A DNA stretch of 64,000 bases from SAR324 cluster bacterium (lineage in GTDB: Bacteria > SAR324 > NAC60-12). Shown piece after piece: positions 16,879-25,957 of this stretch. Both the position numbers and the translations under genes were made by a program. Below the pieces are notes generated by a model. That model made no database searches and was not told the DNA's origin. It saw only the letters and a program-made list of their open reading frames with translations. The DNA is taken from NCBI GenBank assembly GCA_015232315.1, contig JADFZZ010000014.1, positions 1-64,000 of the forward strand, in the 5' to 3' direction. The stretch's first letter is position 1, and the number at the start of each line of letters is the position of its first letter.

Positions 16879-17844
16879 ATGAAAATTCTTTTGAAAATAA
16901 TGATTGTGGGGCTGATTTCTCTCAGTGTAGTCAGTTGTTTTATTCCCGAAGAGGAAAAGACCGATGATATCAACAGGCTGTTGGGAGATTTGGCGGGAAC
17001 ATGGGTTGCCACATCTGATAACGATACCTTGGTGTATGTGATTGGTGAGGATAACACAGTGACATACTGTAAACTGGAGAATGGATTCAAAGTTGCGGAA
17101 GCTGAAGCGACACTGTCGAACGGCAATGTAATCTGGAGTGAAGGAAAGGTTTCCAGTTTTTATACCGCTAGCGACGCCCTGATTGAAAATTTTAAAGATA
17201 CGACGGGTTCTACGGCTGAATCCAGCATGACCATTTACGAGAAAGATGATTTACCCACGGCCTGTGCCAATGAGATCACCCTGGATGGTTATTGGGTTTA
17301 CAGTTCCGACAGTAAGACGCTGGCTTACGAAATCAAATCAAATAAAACCACAATTTACTACTGTGAACTGGACAGTAAAGGAACTCGCATATCCCAGGCG
17401 AAAGGAAGCATATCCAATAATGCTGTAGCGTGGGCCTCCACTAAAAATTCCGCATTTTCACTTTCAGGAGGAGCTTTGGTAGAAACGTTCACTGATACAT
17501 CGTCAGGAACCGCCAGCGAGCAAATTACGCCTTATACTAAAGCCGTCAAACTTCCCGATGGCTGTAGCACAGATCTGTTTGTCAAGGTATGGACGACAAC
17601 TTCCGGTACAAAAAAATATTATTATAATATCGGCACTTCGGGCATTGTGGGCTATTGTCTCATCGATGGCAACACCCTTTCTGTTTATTCAGCATCCGCA
17701 GGTAATTATTCTGATCATTCGATTACCTGGAATTCATCCACCACCCAAAGCACAGTGAACATCAGCAAAGGGGAAATGTCAGAAGATTTCGGTGGTACTG
17801 TGAGCACCTATTCCAGTACAACTCTGCCAGCTACTTGCAAGTAA
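16879..17844 (+). CDS. Lipoprotein with three internal repeats
   Basis: ATG 16879 follows TTGGGAGAACT. The signal peptide ends in SVVSC, a good lipobox. The mature part has three repeats of ~90 residues, each running W....S(D/G)xxxxxYxI....xxxYCxL, a stretch with W in (V/A/T)W, and an EN/ETF/DF segment, closed by LPxxC (LPTACA, LPDGCS, LPATCK). The paired Cys residues per unit could form disulfides in the periplasm. No known domain was recognised. It follows the beta-barrel gene by 27 bp and is likely part of the same operon; it may be a lid or accessory lipoprotein of that system, which is inference. Confidence 0.7.
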   Translation: MKILLKIMIVGLISLSVVSCFIPEEEKTDDINRLLGDLAGTWVATSDNDTLVYVIGEDNTVTYCKLENGFKVAEAEATLSNGNVIWSEGKVSSFYTASDALIENFKDTTGSTAESSMTIYEKDDLPTACANEITLDGYWVYSSDSKTLAYEIKSNKTTIYYCELDSKGTRISQAKGSISNNAVAWASTKNSAFSLSGGALVETFTDTSSGTASEQITPYTKAVKLPDGCSTDLFVKVWTTTSGTKKYYYNIGTSGIVGYCLIDGNTLSVYSASAGNYSDHSITWNSSTTQSTVNISKGEMSEDFGGTVSTYSSTTLPATCK

Positions 17845-17892
17845 GGAATAATCAAAAAATAACATAGAAAACTTTGATGCGTGATCCTCTCT

Positions 17893-17935
17893 GACGCGAA
17901 GGCAATCGCTGGTAGCGTCGGGTTACGTTCCGACG
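17893..17935. repeat. GTAG-headed palindrome (REP-like), copy 4
   Basis: GTAG at 17912-17915 is followed by CGTCGG (17916-17921) paired with CCGACG (17930-17935). GACGC (17893-17897) can alternatively pair with GCGTC (17915-17919), and GCGA/TCGC forms a small stem before it. It lies between convergent genes, where it may end transcription in both directions. Confidence 0.5.
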
Positions 17936-17966
17936 TTCTCCGCCTTTTACAACTTTTTGCCGTTCC

Positions 17967-19229
17967 TTAGTGAAGTAGCACCAGACTGAACCACGGGATG
18001 AAGGTGACAATCAACACTGCCAGCACCTGAAACACCAGAAACGGGAGTGCGGCATTGTATAATTCCATCACAGGTTTGTTGAATCTGAAACTGGAAATAA
18101 ACAGATTCATGCCCACGGGCGGAGTACAATATCCCAGTTCGAGATTGGCCAGAAAAATCACTCCCAGATGAACCGGATCAATGCCATAGGAATTGGCAAC
18201 CGGAACAATCAACGGAACCACCACCAGAATCGCCGAAAAAATATCCAGGATTGCCCCGACAACCAGCAAAAAGAGCGTCAACGCTCCAAGAAAGATATAT
18301 TTGTTCTGAATATGGTTCTGCAGCATTTCAAACAATTGATCAGGAATTTCTTCATCCACCATGTAATTGGACATGGCTGAGGCCGCACCCATGATCAGAA
18401 AGATTCCTCCCACCAGCACCATGGATTCCCGAACAATCCTGGGAATGCCTTCTTTGATCGTGATGTCCCGATGAACCAGGACTTCAATGATCAGGGTATA
18501 AATGGCCGCCATCACCGCACTTTCCGCGGCCGTCAGAAATCCGCCATAAATTCCGCCAAAAACAATGACTGGCAGCAACAATTCCCATTTGGCATCCCAC
18601 AATGCAGGGCTGATGGCTGAGAGTTCAACAGGTTGCCTCGGAATAGCATTGCGGTGGGCTGTGTAGATGCAGTAAAGCGACAGCAGAGTGATCATGAGCA
18701 TATAAGGCAGCAGAGTCGCCACTTTCATGTCGTCAAAGGAGGTTCCTGAAATGATGCTGTACAAAATCAGGGGAATGCTGGGAAAAATCAACACGCCCGG
18801 ACTTCCGGAAGCAGTGATGTGGCCAAGACTGAATTTTTCACCATAACCATCTTTCACCAGAGCCGGAAACAGCAATCCCCCCAAAGCGATAATAGTGACA
18901 CCACTGGCACCTGTGAACGCAGTAAACACACTGCATGTGAGCAGTCCCACAATGCCGAGTCCACCTGGAAACCAGCCAATGATTGATCGGGAAACCCGGA
19001 TGATACGCTCGGGAGCCTTGCTTTCTGCAAGCAGGTACCCTGCAAAGGTGAACAGGGGGATTGCGACAAACGCCTGTTGTGATGAAACCTTGGAGAGGTT
19101 GATGATCAACAGTGCCGGTTCACTGTCAACCTGATGGAATAAAATCAGTGCGAGTCCACCCAGAACAATAAAGAGAGGGGTGCCTAAAATTGCGGAAAGA
19201 ATGGTAACAAGACCTATCAGCCAACTCAT
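17967..19229 (-). CDS. dctM: TRAP transporter large permease, DctM type
   Basis: The 420-residue protein has about twelve hydrophobic segments and TRAP-M strings such as AGYLLAESKAPERIIR, SGASGVTIIALGGLLFPALV, DIFSAILVVVPLIVPVANSYGIDPVHLGVIF and LELGYCTPPVGMNLFISS. It is the ion-driven translocation subunit of a tripartite ATP-independent periplasmic transporter, here following DctQ with an ATGA overlap of 4 bp. The solute is unknown; the TatT-type context suggests hydrophobic or organic-acid ligands, by comparison with treponemal TatT-TatP systems. It is the last gene of the operon and its end is 32 bp from a GTAG palindrome. Confidence 0.92.
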   Translation of the reverse strand: MSWLIGLVTILSAILGTPLFIVLGGLALILFHQVDSEPALLIINLSKVSSQQAFVAIPLFTFAGYLLAESKAPERIIRVSRSIIGWFPGGLGIVGLLTCSVFTAFTGASGVTIIALGGLLFPALVKDGYGEKFSLGHITASGSPGVLIFPSIPLILYSIISGTSFDDMKVATLLPYMLMITLLSLYCIYTAHRNAIPRQPVELSAISPALWDAKWELLLPVIVFGGIYGGFLTAAESAVMAAIYTLIIEVLVHRDITIKEGIPRIVRESMVLVGGIFLIMGAASAMSNYMVDEEIPDQLFEMLQNHIQNKYIFLGALTLFLLVVGAILDIFSAILVVVPLIVPVANSYGIDPVHLGVIFLANLELGYCTPPVGMNLFISSFRFNKPVMELYNAALPFLVFQVLAVLIVTFIPWFSLVLLH

Positions 19230-19765
19230 AGAACCTGACTTTGATGGGATGCGGAGGATTGTCCCACATCGATATTCAACAGAATCAGCGCATGTTCGAG
19301 AGCTCTCAACACAAAACGCGACATCATCATGTAAAACCCCAGCGGAATGATCATCCGGGAAATCGATTGGGGTATCGGTAAAAAATGAGATTCCACAGCA
19401 TTGGAGCCTTGCATCATCCTCACAAAATCCATTCCGGCTGAAGCCATGAACCAGACCACAAACGCTGACAACAGGCTGGTGACAATCGCAACCCGATGTT
19501 TGTTGGCTGGAGACAGAAATTTATTGGTCAGATCAACACTCATGTGATGCTGGTCCAATGTCGCAATCGAACCGCCAAGCATGGTGATCCAGAGCATGCT
19601 GTATTGCACCAGTGGATCAATCCAGAGAAATCCGGTAGAGAAGGCGTTGCGTAACACCGTCTGAATCGCATACAGCACGATGGTTCCTATCAGAATGATG
19701 GAAAGCAAAACAATTTCCATATAGCCAATTCTGCGATCCAGATCAAAAAGCCAATGCCATTTCAT
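19226..19765 (-). CDS. dctQ: TRAP transporter small permease, DctQ type
   Basis: This 179-residue membrane protein has four hydrophobic segments, as usual for DctQ, and the family features VLRNAFSTGFLWIDPLVQYSM and MLGGSIATLDQHHMSVD (compare FLGAAIAxREGGHIxVD in DctQ). It forms the membrane complex with DctM. Its 3' end overlaps the DctM start by 4 bp, showing translational coupling, and it lies 65 bp downstream of the DctP gene. The start at 19765 gives the normal N-terminal amphipathic stretch followed by the first helix. Confidence 0.88.
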   Translation of the reverse strand: MKWHWLFDLDRRIGYMEIVLLSIILIGTIVLYAIQTVLRNAFSTGFLWIDPLVQYSMLWITMLGGSIATLDQHHMSVDLTNKFLSPANKHRVAIVTSLLSAFVVWFMASAGMDFVRMMQGSNAVESHFLPIPQSISRMIIPLGFYMMMSRFVLRALEHALILLNIDVGQSSASHQSQVL

Positions 19766-19830
19766 CGCTATATCCCCTTATCCGAAAGAGTTGAAAGTAA
19801 ATTATGCCGACGCAGAGGCGTAGAACCATA

Positions 19831-20853
19831 TCATTTTTCAGATTTTTTTCGGCTTCGTACTTCCTGAATGTAGCCTTCAATTTCTTTCAGGAAATCCGCG
19901 GTAAAAAATTGGCCGTCAGCCACAATTTTCTGACGGAGCCATAGATTTTGCTCCTCTGCCAACTTGACGGAATCAGCAGCGTAATGGAGCACCCCGATGC
20001 CATAATCCTGAAGCGTTTTGAAAGATTCCTCGTTTTCTTTGCGCATCTGTGATTTCTGGCTAACAGAAAGTTCCCACAACGATTTTTTGACGATGGTTTG
20101 TTGTTCAGTAGTCAACGAATCCCAAATCTGGCGTGTCAGTAAAACTCCGCCGGTGGAATACAAAATAGGCTGGTCGCCCACATATTTTGCTTTGCGGAAC
20201 CACTGAAATCCAATGGCCCCCATGGGAGTGTTGGCAAAACCATCCAGAGCACCGGCTTCAAGCTGCAACAATACATCCGTGATGGGTACAGTGATCGGTT
20301 TCATTCCGTTTTTTTCCAGAATCATCGGTGTGATCGGCTCTCCGGGCATGGCCCACATCTTGACCCCCTTGAATTCTTCCACATATTGAGCATTGACGTT
20401 GGTGAACACATAAATCGGCCCGACTTCGGCCCACCCCAGAAACACGAATCCTTTTTCCAGAAATTTATCTTCAAAAAACTTAGTAGTTTTTTCGGTGACA
20501 TAATCGAGTTCCTCATAATTCTGAATCAATCCCGGAAGTCCCAGAATCTGGAATTCAGGCACAATCTGGGTCAGTGCGACACTGGTGAACGCGGCACCGT
20601 GGATATGATTGATGCGAATTTTTTGTAATACCTCATTTTCATCGCCCTGTTTTCCTCCGGCATACAGTTTCATATCCAGAGCACCTCCAGTTTGCTCCTC
20701 AATTTTATTGAACGCGACTTTGGTGGAATTGGCCCAACTGGTGCCTTCCGGTGCGAGCAATGCGTATTTGATGCGGGTTTTGCCGGCTTCAGATAAGGAC
20801 GGGAACATCAGGCAGGAGAGAATCATTGCGGTAATAACGAAACGAAAAGACAT
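19831..20853 (-). CDS. dctP: TRAP transporter substrate-binding protein, DctP type
   Basis: The 340-residue product has a signal peptide (MSFRFVITAMILSCLMFPSL) followed by a DctP fold: IKYALLAPEGTSWANSTKVA near the start, YAGGKQGDENEVLQKIR, and the central VKMWAMPGEPITPMI region where the carboxylate-binding Arg of classic DctP proteins (MRVP) is replaced. The later stretch LEAGALDGFANTPMGA is family-typical. It captures a periplasmic ligand and passes it to DctQM. The missing Arg in the MR-x-P signature suggests a ligand without the usual carboxylate contact, or a partner role with TatT. It is 11 bp from the TatT gene. Confidence 0.88.
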   Translation of the reverse strand: MSFRFVITAMILSCLMFPSLSEAGKTRIKYALLAPEGTSWANSTKVAFNKIEEQTGGALDMKLYAGGKQGDENEVLQKIRINHIHGAAFTSVALTQIVPEFQILGLPGLIQNYEELDYVTEKTTKFFEDKFLEKGFVFLGWAEVGPIYVFTNVNAQYVEEFKGVKMWAMPGEPITPMILEKNGMKPITVPITDVLLQLEAGALDGFANTPMGAIGFQWFRKAKYVGDQPILYSTGGVLLTRQIWDSLTTEQQTIVKKSLWELSVSQKSQMRKENEESFKTLQDYGIGVLHYAADSVKLAEEQNLWLRQKIVADGQFFTADFLKEIEGYIQEVRSRKKSEK

Positions 20854-20864
20854 GGCACAACTCC

Positions 20865-21785
20865 TTAAAATAAATTGTCTTTTTGAGAAATCAGGCGTTT
20901 GGCCTGAGTTTTGGCAATCACATTGGGCAGCACATAGTTTGGCAGCACATCATCCGGGGTTTGAAGCACTTCATTCAGCAGGGAAACAAACAGTTCTTCA
21001 TCCAGCATCTGTACCGCATAACGTTCCGCATACATGACCTGAGCCAGCAAAAACTTGCGTTCGCTCAAAACCAGCGCCTCTTCAAAAAACTTTTTACCCT
21101 CATCCGGACGTCCACCCAAGGCTGGAGGAATTGAGGATTCAAAGGCTCCCATGGCGATCAGGGGTAATCCGAAAAAGAATTTGCGGTCCAGTTCCACCGC
21201 TTTCTCAATCATCATTTTGATGCGACCGATGTGGATGGTTTCACGGGGGGAATCCATGCTGTGAGTAATCGCCAGCAACCAGTTCATCCCGCTGTAAACC
21301 AGTCCCGGTACATCTTCGGGTTCCATTTCCACAAGGGCTTGTTCAAACGCGTTGAAATCTCCAAAGACATTGGCCATGTAGGCTTTGTGGTGCACCAAAG
21401 TCTGTAATCCATGCTTCCTGCCACGGAGATAAAACTTTTTGGCTCTTTCCGATAAAATTGACGCATGAACTGGATCCACATCCTTGAGTTGCTGAAAGTC
21501 TTCTTCCACAAAAGCCAGAGCATAAAATAAAAAACTCTGGGAAAGGGCTTCATTGAGTTGTTTATTATCTGGCGAAAGTTTTAGAATGCCTTCCAGCAGT
21601 TTGACGTTGCCGGGGATCGCGTCTTTGATAAATTCCAGATCATTTTCCTGCATGATCGCGGTCACAGCTTCAGGAACGACCGCATCAGCCGCGGAATCCA
21701 CTGCAAAACGGGTGATGGAGCATCCGGTTGTGGTGATCAGCAACCACAATACCAGACTCCAATGAAAGTGAGGAGCGCGTTTCAT
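20865..21785 (-). CDS. TRAP-associated lipoprotein TatT (TPR-like)
   Basis: ATG 21785 follows GAGGTCTTT and gives a lipoprotein signal peptide (MKRAPHFHWSLVLWLLITTT, then GC). The frame is open to 21812 but without a better start. The mature protein is helical, with strings such as AIPGNVKLLEGILKLSPDNK, LSQSFLFYALAFVEED, ARKFYLRGRKHG-like (AKKFYLRGRKHGLQTL) and DVPGLVYSGMNWLLAI that match the TRAP T-component family (TatT). In treponemes TatT is a trimeric TPR lipoprotein that complexes with the P component to hand over hydrophobic ligands. It is the first gene of the TatT-DctP-DctQ-DctM operon. Confidence 0.85.
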   Translation of the reverse strand: MKRAPHFHWSLVLWLLITTTGCSITRFAVDSAADAVVPEAVTAIMQENDLEFIKDAIPGNVKLLEGILKLSPDNKQLNEALSQSFLFYALAFVEEDFQQLKDVDPVHASILSERAKKFYLRGRKHGLQTLVHHKAYMANVFGDFNAFEQALVEMEPEDVPGLVYSGMNWLLAITHSMDSPRETIHIGRIKMMIEKAVELDRKFFFGLPLIAMGAFESSIPPALGGRPDEGKKFFEEALVLSERKFLLAQVMYAERYAVQMLDEELFVSLLNEVLQTPDDVLPNYVLPNVIAKTQAKRLISQKDNLF

Positions 21786-22029
21786 AAAGACCTCATGATT
21801 AAAGAAATTCAATGATTGAGCGGGATTGTTTTATGAGTAGCAATTTTGAAGGGGGAATGTCAAAGAATCCGCATTAAAAAATGAGAACCCATGATTGTCA
21901 GCGTGATATGTTGAATGAACCATCTCTCAAACAAAACCACATGAAATGAGGGCTTGGCATAATTCCTGAAGTGTTTTGAAGCACAACAAACTCCTGAAAA
22001 GCCGCACAAAAAAACATGACAGGTGAAAA

Positions 22030-23205
22030 ATGCGACCACGAATTCATGCGGGCAAAACTGGAATAAAATGGCTGGGCTACGGTCTGATCTGGTTTGGCTG
22101 TTCCGGGCAATCGACCTCTAAATCATTCAATCCCCCAATTGCGGTAGACATATTCAAATTTGATCAGGGGGGCGATGTCGCTATTACACCGGAATTATTA
22201 CTTTTTGCGGGAATCGGGGTTGTTTCACTGATATTATTGTTTGTGCTTCTGAGCCTGCTGGCCCGAAGACGCAAACGGCAACGAATGAGGAAAATATCCG
22301 ACGATAAAGTGAATCGACAATTGATTACAGTCTTACACTCCAAAAAAATTGATGAAAACACCCAGGCTTTTATTCGTATCATGGTCAAAAAAGCATTGGG
22401 ATCAACAGATGCCCAAGATATTCTGTCAATGGTGAAATCGGCCCTTGTTTTTGAAAAGGTAGTGATCAAATTTAAAAAACGGAAACTGACTCAGGCGACG
22501 CTTAAAAAAGTTTTTCAATTGAGAAGGAAGCTGGGATTTGAGTTTTCCCATAAAACGGTACCGTTTGTCGCCAGTCAGATGTTGTCTATCAAAACAACCC
22601 TCGAATGCCTTTTACCCTACAAACCGCATCCCCTGGAGTTTTCCACACAAATTCTGGATATCAGTGAATCCAGGTTCATGGTCAAAACGCCGGTTGTCAA
22701 AGGCCAACCAGCCAATTTCAAAAAACTCAAACAAGTAACGTTCAGGATTCACCGGGAGGATGGCTCTGCCTATGAATTTGCGGCTCCGTTCATTAAACAG
22801 ATTGCTGGCAAGATCAATGTCGTTGTGTTTGGGCATACCGCTCAGATCAGGCAAATAAAAGCACCTGACTATGTTGAACCGGAGTCAGATTCGGATTCAG
22901 AACCGGATTTGATACCCGTGAATGTTCCCGCTACGTTTGATCTGTTTTCTGAATCATCGGTTGATGAGCATGGACAGGCAGAGACTCCTTCACAAAAAAC
23001 TGAATCCCCGGTCAAAAAGAGTGTGCCAGTTTCGACTCCTTCACAAAAAGCGGAAAAGTTGCCGGAACACGACGAAAAAGATAAGAATGCTTCAGCAATT
23101 GAAACACCTGAAGACGAACAGAAAAATACGAAATATAAACCATCTACAACAGACCTGGGACTGGATCCGTTTGATGATGAGCACGTGTTTGATGACGACA
23201 ACTAA
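22030..23205 (+). CDS. Membrane-anchored protein with a possible PilZ/YcgR-N-like region and acidic tail
   Basis: The 391-residue protein has an N-terminal hydrophobic stretch (residues ~12-25), a strong membrane helix at ~55-77 (LLLFAGIGVVSLILLFVLLS) followed by a basic stop-transfer segment (LARRRKRQRMRK). Residues ~100-280 form a cytoplasmic domain with a helical part and a beta-rich part (FSTQILDISESRFMVKTP, VTFRIHREDGSAYEFAAPF) that resembles the first barrel of YcgR/PilZ proteins. I do not see the RxxxR and DxSxxG residues of a c-di-GMP-binding PilZ domain. The last ~110 residues are acidic, Lys/Glu/Pro-rich and probably disordered. AGGTGAAAA precedes ATG 22030. Function unknown. Confidence 0.6.
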   Translation: MRPRIHAGKTGIKWLGYGLIWFGCSGQSTSKSFNPPIAVDIFKFDQGGDVAITPELLLFAGIGVVSLILLFVLLSLLARRRKRQRMRKISDDKVNRQLITVLHSKKIDENTQAFIRIMVKKALGSTDAQDILSMVKSALVFEKVVIKFKKRKLTQATLKKVFQLRRKLGFEFSHKTVPFVASQMLSIKTTLECLLPYKPHPLEFSTQILDISESRFMVKTPVVKGQPANFKKLKQVTFRIHREDGSAYEFAAPFIKQIAGKINVVVFGHTAQIRQIKAPDYVEPESDSDSEPDLIPVNVPATFDLFSESSVDEHGQAETPSQKTESPVKKSVPVSTPSQKAEKLPEHDEKDKNASAIETPEDEQKNTKYKPSTTDLGLDPFDDEHVFDDDN

Positions 23206-23235
23206 AAATCGGTCAGAAGGGCACTTTTTTAAACT

Positions 23236-24027
23236 TCAGTAGATAAATCCAATGGCCAGAAATGCTCCAGAGACGCTGACCTGCGCTTTTTCCACCGGAT
23301 TGAAATAGTCTGCGCATGCTAGATTTTTTCCAGATTCCCCGACGCACTGTCTCGCGTGTAATTGAGCGGTTCCTGCCGAAGTTTTTTCTCCAATCATGAT
23401 CGTAGGAGGGGGGGCTACGGAATGCTGACCACCAATCTGGAAAAACATCCCCTGATACAGAATTTCCCAGACAAATTTGGAAACCGCACCGGTAGAAGTA
23501 AGCAGAATAGGGGCTCGACCCGTAAAATCTTCATCAGGAGCATTAATCCGGCCATTCATTGGCGGCAATTCTTCTTTTTTTGAGTAATAATAGACGCCAC
23601 CTCCGGGGATAAAATTAAACTGGATATTGTTGCTCATCTTGAGATTCATCACAAATCCCAGATTCCACATGGTCAATCCCTGTGCTATTCGATAAGTTCT
23701 TCCGGGTTCCATGCCAATATAGAGTTCCTGCATCAGATAAGGTCCTATATTTCCGCCAAAATACATCCCGGGGCGCATGGCTTCAGTCTGGTATTTACTG
23801 TAGGGAATGTGAACCGCTTCGGATTCTGCGTCTTCGCCCGAGACAGCATAATCATTCAGCCAGGCATCTTGCATTCCGGAAATTGATAAAGAACTGCCTG
23901 CCGCTCCATACCTTAAAGTTGAAGAACATCCAGACAGCATGGATGATAACAATATTCCTATGACAGCAACAGATTTAATCCACATCATTGATGGCTCATG
24001 ATTCAAGTTGTTTCCTTTTCCTGACAT
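23236..24027 (-). CDS. Hypothetical lipoprotein, possibly outer-membrane
   Basis: ATG 24027 follows GGAGAGAACAAA. The first 34 residues contain a hydrophobic core (VAVIGILLSSMLSGC) with a lipobox at LSGC, so this is a lipoprotein of ~229 mature residues. The body has alternating strand-like segments (MYFGGNIGPYLMQELYIGM, NIQFNFIPGGGVYYYSKKEE) and ends in GAFLAIGFIY, suggesting a beta-sandwich or small barrel. Two Cys residues near the end (ARQCVGES, NLACADYF) may form a disulfide. No family was recognised. The gene converges with the preceding membrane protein gene with 30 bp between stops. Confidence 0.65.
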   Translation of the reverse strand: MSGKGNNLNHEPSMMWIKSVAVIGILLSSMLSGCSSTLRYGAAGSSLSISGMQDAWLNDYAVSGEDAESEAVHIPYSKYQTEAMRPGMYFGGNIGPYLMQELYIGMEPGRTYRIAQGLTMWNLGFVMNLKMSNNIQFNFIPGGGVYYYSKKEELPPMNGRINAPDEDFTGRAPILLTSTGAVSKFVWEILYQGMFFQIGGQHSVAPPPTIMIGEKTSAGTAQLHARQCVGESGKNLACADYFNPVEKAQVSVSGAFLAIGFIY

Positions 24028-24240
24028 TTTGTTCTCTCCATTTTATACTTTTCCAAGATTAGCAAACAGAAGTCTTTATGCGCAAGGATAAAATACCTGA
24101 AGTTTTGAACTGTCCATGCAAGTTTTTCCCTGATTCAACTTACTGCTTGCTCTCAATGGTACAAACTGGCATATCTGTTCCATCAAGGTTTATACGCTTA
24201 AATTCCGGTTTTTTTAACAATACCATTATTATGGAGGCAA

Positions 24241-25191
24241 ATGAAGAAATTGTTTCTAATCTTATTATTCACAGGGTTTGTTACCATTTCTCATGCGGAA
24301 ACTTGCTATCTGCTGGTGGAACGTGCCGGAAATTTTGATGGAAAACTGATTCAATCCCTGCTGATCCCCATTGTTAATCAATATCGGGTTCCGGTTGAGC
24401 CTCCACCGTTTTCAGGGGTTCGTCCGTCAGATTGCACCTATACTGTCAGTGTGAGCGAATCCATGCAGGGGTTTTTACTCACGCTTTCAGGACCTCAATT
24501 GAATATAGTGGGAACCTCCAAAACTCCCGGAACGGACGGTGTGATTCATGCGCTGCTTCAAGGCATCTATGGCACACTCACCCAAACAGAAAGAGCGCAG
24601 ATTTGTAGCCAATACAAGCATTTAATGAAAAGTGACTGTCAGCCGGTATCGGCAGTAGTGGCACTGTATGACCAGAACAGTGTGCCTTACAGAGAAGGAC
24701 GGGAAGTCAGGGAAGGGGAAAAATTCAATGTGATGCTTCAGCCGGATGACGATGTGTATGCCTATGTGATCAATCGGGATACGCAGGAAAACTATTTTGT
24801 GATTTTTCCCAACACGGAGGTGTCCCAACATAAAAATCCGTTGAAAAAAGGGCAGAAATATTATTTTCCACCCTTGGACAGTGATGTGGTGTTTGGTTTT
24901 GACCATAATCCGGGACAGGAAACGTTTTATTTTGTGATGTCCACAACCCCCATGAATGATCTGGATGAATTGTTTGTGAAATTACAATCCAGCAAAAACC
25001 CGTCTCAATATCAGGCGACAGGTGCCCAATTGGAAAAAGCGGTCGCATCTCGAGGCATCGCCCTGAAAAAACAATCCAACTCCAAGCCGTCAACAAAGGT
25101 TTCCAATGGTGAACTGGACTCCAAGTTGGGCGAATTGCTACAGGGCAATGGTGCGTTTGTGGAAATGATCCGACTGAGCCATGTACGATAA
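24241..25191 (+). CDS. Exported DUF4384-domain protein
   Basis: The 316-residue product starts with a signal peptide (MKKLFLILLFTGFVTISHA). Residues ~130-230 match the DUF4384 domain: VVALYDQNSVPYREGREVRE, then EGEKFNVMLQPDDDVYAYVI, NYFVIFPN and a YYFPPLD..VVFGFDHNPGQETFY segment. DUF4384 proteins are often paired with metacaspases, TIR or kinase proteins, but no such partner adjoins it here. The N-terminal ~110 residues hold four Cys and could be a separate periplasmic domain. The gene lies 40-odd bp before the FadR-like regulator on the same strand, and GGAGG lies close to the ATG. Function is unknown. Confidence 0.75.
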   Translation: MKKLFLILLFTGFVTISHAETCYLLVERAGNFDGKLIQSLLIPIVNQYRVPVEPPPFSGVRPSDCTYTVSVSESMQGFLLTLSGPQLNIVGTSKTPGTDGVIHALLQGIYGTLTQTERAQICSQYKHLMKSDCQPVSAVVALYDQNSVPYREGREVREGEKFNVMLQPDDDVYAYVINRDTQENYFVIFPNTEVSQHKNPLKKGQKYYFPPLDSDVVFGFDHNPGQETFYFVMSTTPMNDLDELFVKLQSSKNPSQYQATGAQLEKAVASRGIALKKQSNSKPSTKVSNGELDSKLGELLQGNGAFVEMIRLSHVR

Positions 25192-25237
25192 TTTTGCTTT
25201 ATTTGGGTGAGCATCAACATTGTAGCAATGATTGACT

Positions 25238-25945
25238 ATGACGCAGGATCTTCCTCCGGAAAAAAAAATTAAAGCCTCACAGCAGGTTGCGGAAATGCTG
25301 AGAAACTATATTTTGCAAGGAGTGGTTCCTCCAGGAGAAAAGTTACCACCGGAACGAACTCTGGCCACAAGGTTCAAAGTCACAAGAACAACACTCCGTG
25401 AAGCGCTCAAAACCCTGGAACAGCTCAAGTTGATTGTCATTCACCAGGGACAGGGAATCACTGTCAGAGATTTCCGCAATGCCAGCATGGATTTGTTGAC
25501 TCATCTGATGCGGGAAGGCGATGAGATCAACTTTAAAATTGTGGAAAATATTATGGAAACCCGCGTTTTGCTGGGTGGAGAAGTCGCAAGACTGGCAGCG
25601 TTGCGTGCGGCACCAGAAGATTTGGCACACCTGGAAAAAATTCTTCAGCAACTTGAACAAAGCAACACTCCTGAAAATTACATGTTGCTGGATTTTGAGT
25701 TTTTTTATCTGCTGGGATTGTGCAGTAAAAACATGGTCTATATCCTGCTGATGAACACCATCAAATCCTTGTATGAAAAACAGGTTGCCCTGTTCAGACC
25801 TCTTGCCGGAGCCATGAAAACAAAATCGCAACAGGCGATTCTGGAGGCCGTGAAGAAACATGAACCGGCAAACGCGGAACGTCTGGCCCGTGAGTATCTC
25901 ACTCAGGGAATCACTTTGTGGCACCAGACTGACAATAAACGATAA
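25238..25945 (+). CDS. GntR-family transcriptional regulator, FadR subfamily (FCD domain)
   Basis: The protein (235 residues from ATG 25238; a TTG lies two codons earlier) has an N-terminal winged helix with the GntR signature: VAEMLRNYILQGVVPPGEKL, then PPERTLATRFKVTRTTLREA and LKTLEQLKLIVIHQGQGITV. The rest is an all-helical FCD ligand-binding domain, with MRTRVLLGGEVARLAA-like ETRVLLGGEVARLAALRA and the His/Asp positions typical of metal-dependent FCD proteins partly kept. FadR-type members sense acyl-CoA or organic acids. The acyl-CoA dehydrogenase-like gene begins 12 bp later, so it may control, and be controlled with, fatty-acid metabolism genes. The ligand is inferred from context only. 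Confidence 0.88.
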   Translation: MTQDLPPEKKIKASQQVAEMLRNYILQGVVPPGEKLPPERTLATRFKVTRTTLREALKTLEQLKLIVIHQGQGITVRDFRNASMDLLTHLMREGDEINFKIVENIMETRVLLGGEVARLAALRAAPEDLAHLEKILQQLEQSNTPENYMLLDFEFFYLLGLCSKNMVYILLMNTIKSLYEKQVALFRPLAGAMKTKSQQAILEAVKKHEPANAERLAREYLTQGITLWHQTDNKR

Positions 25946-25957
25946 AGGAGACTGATT

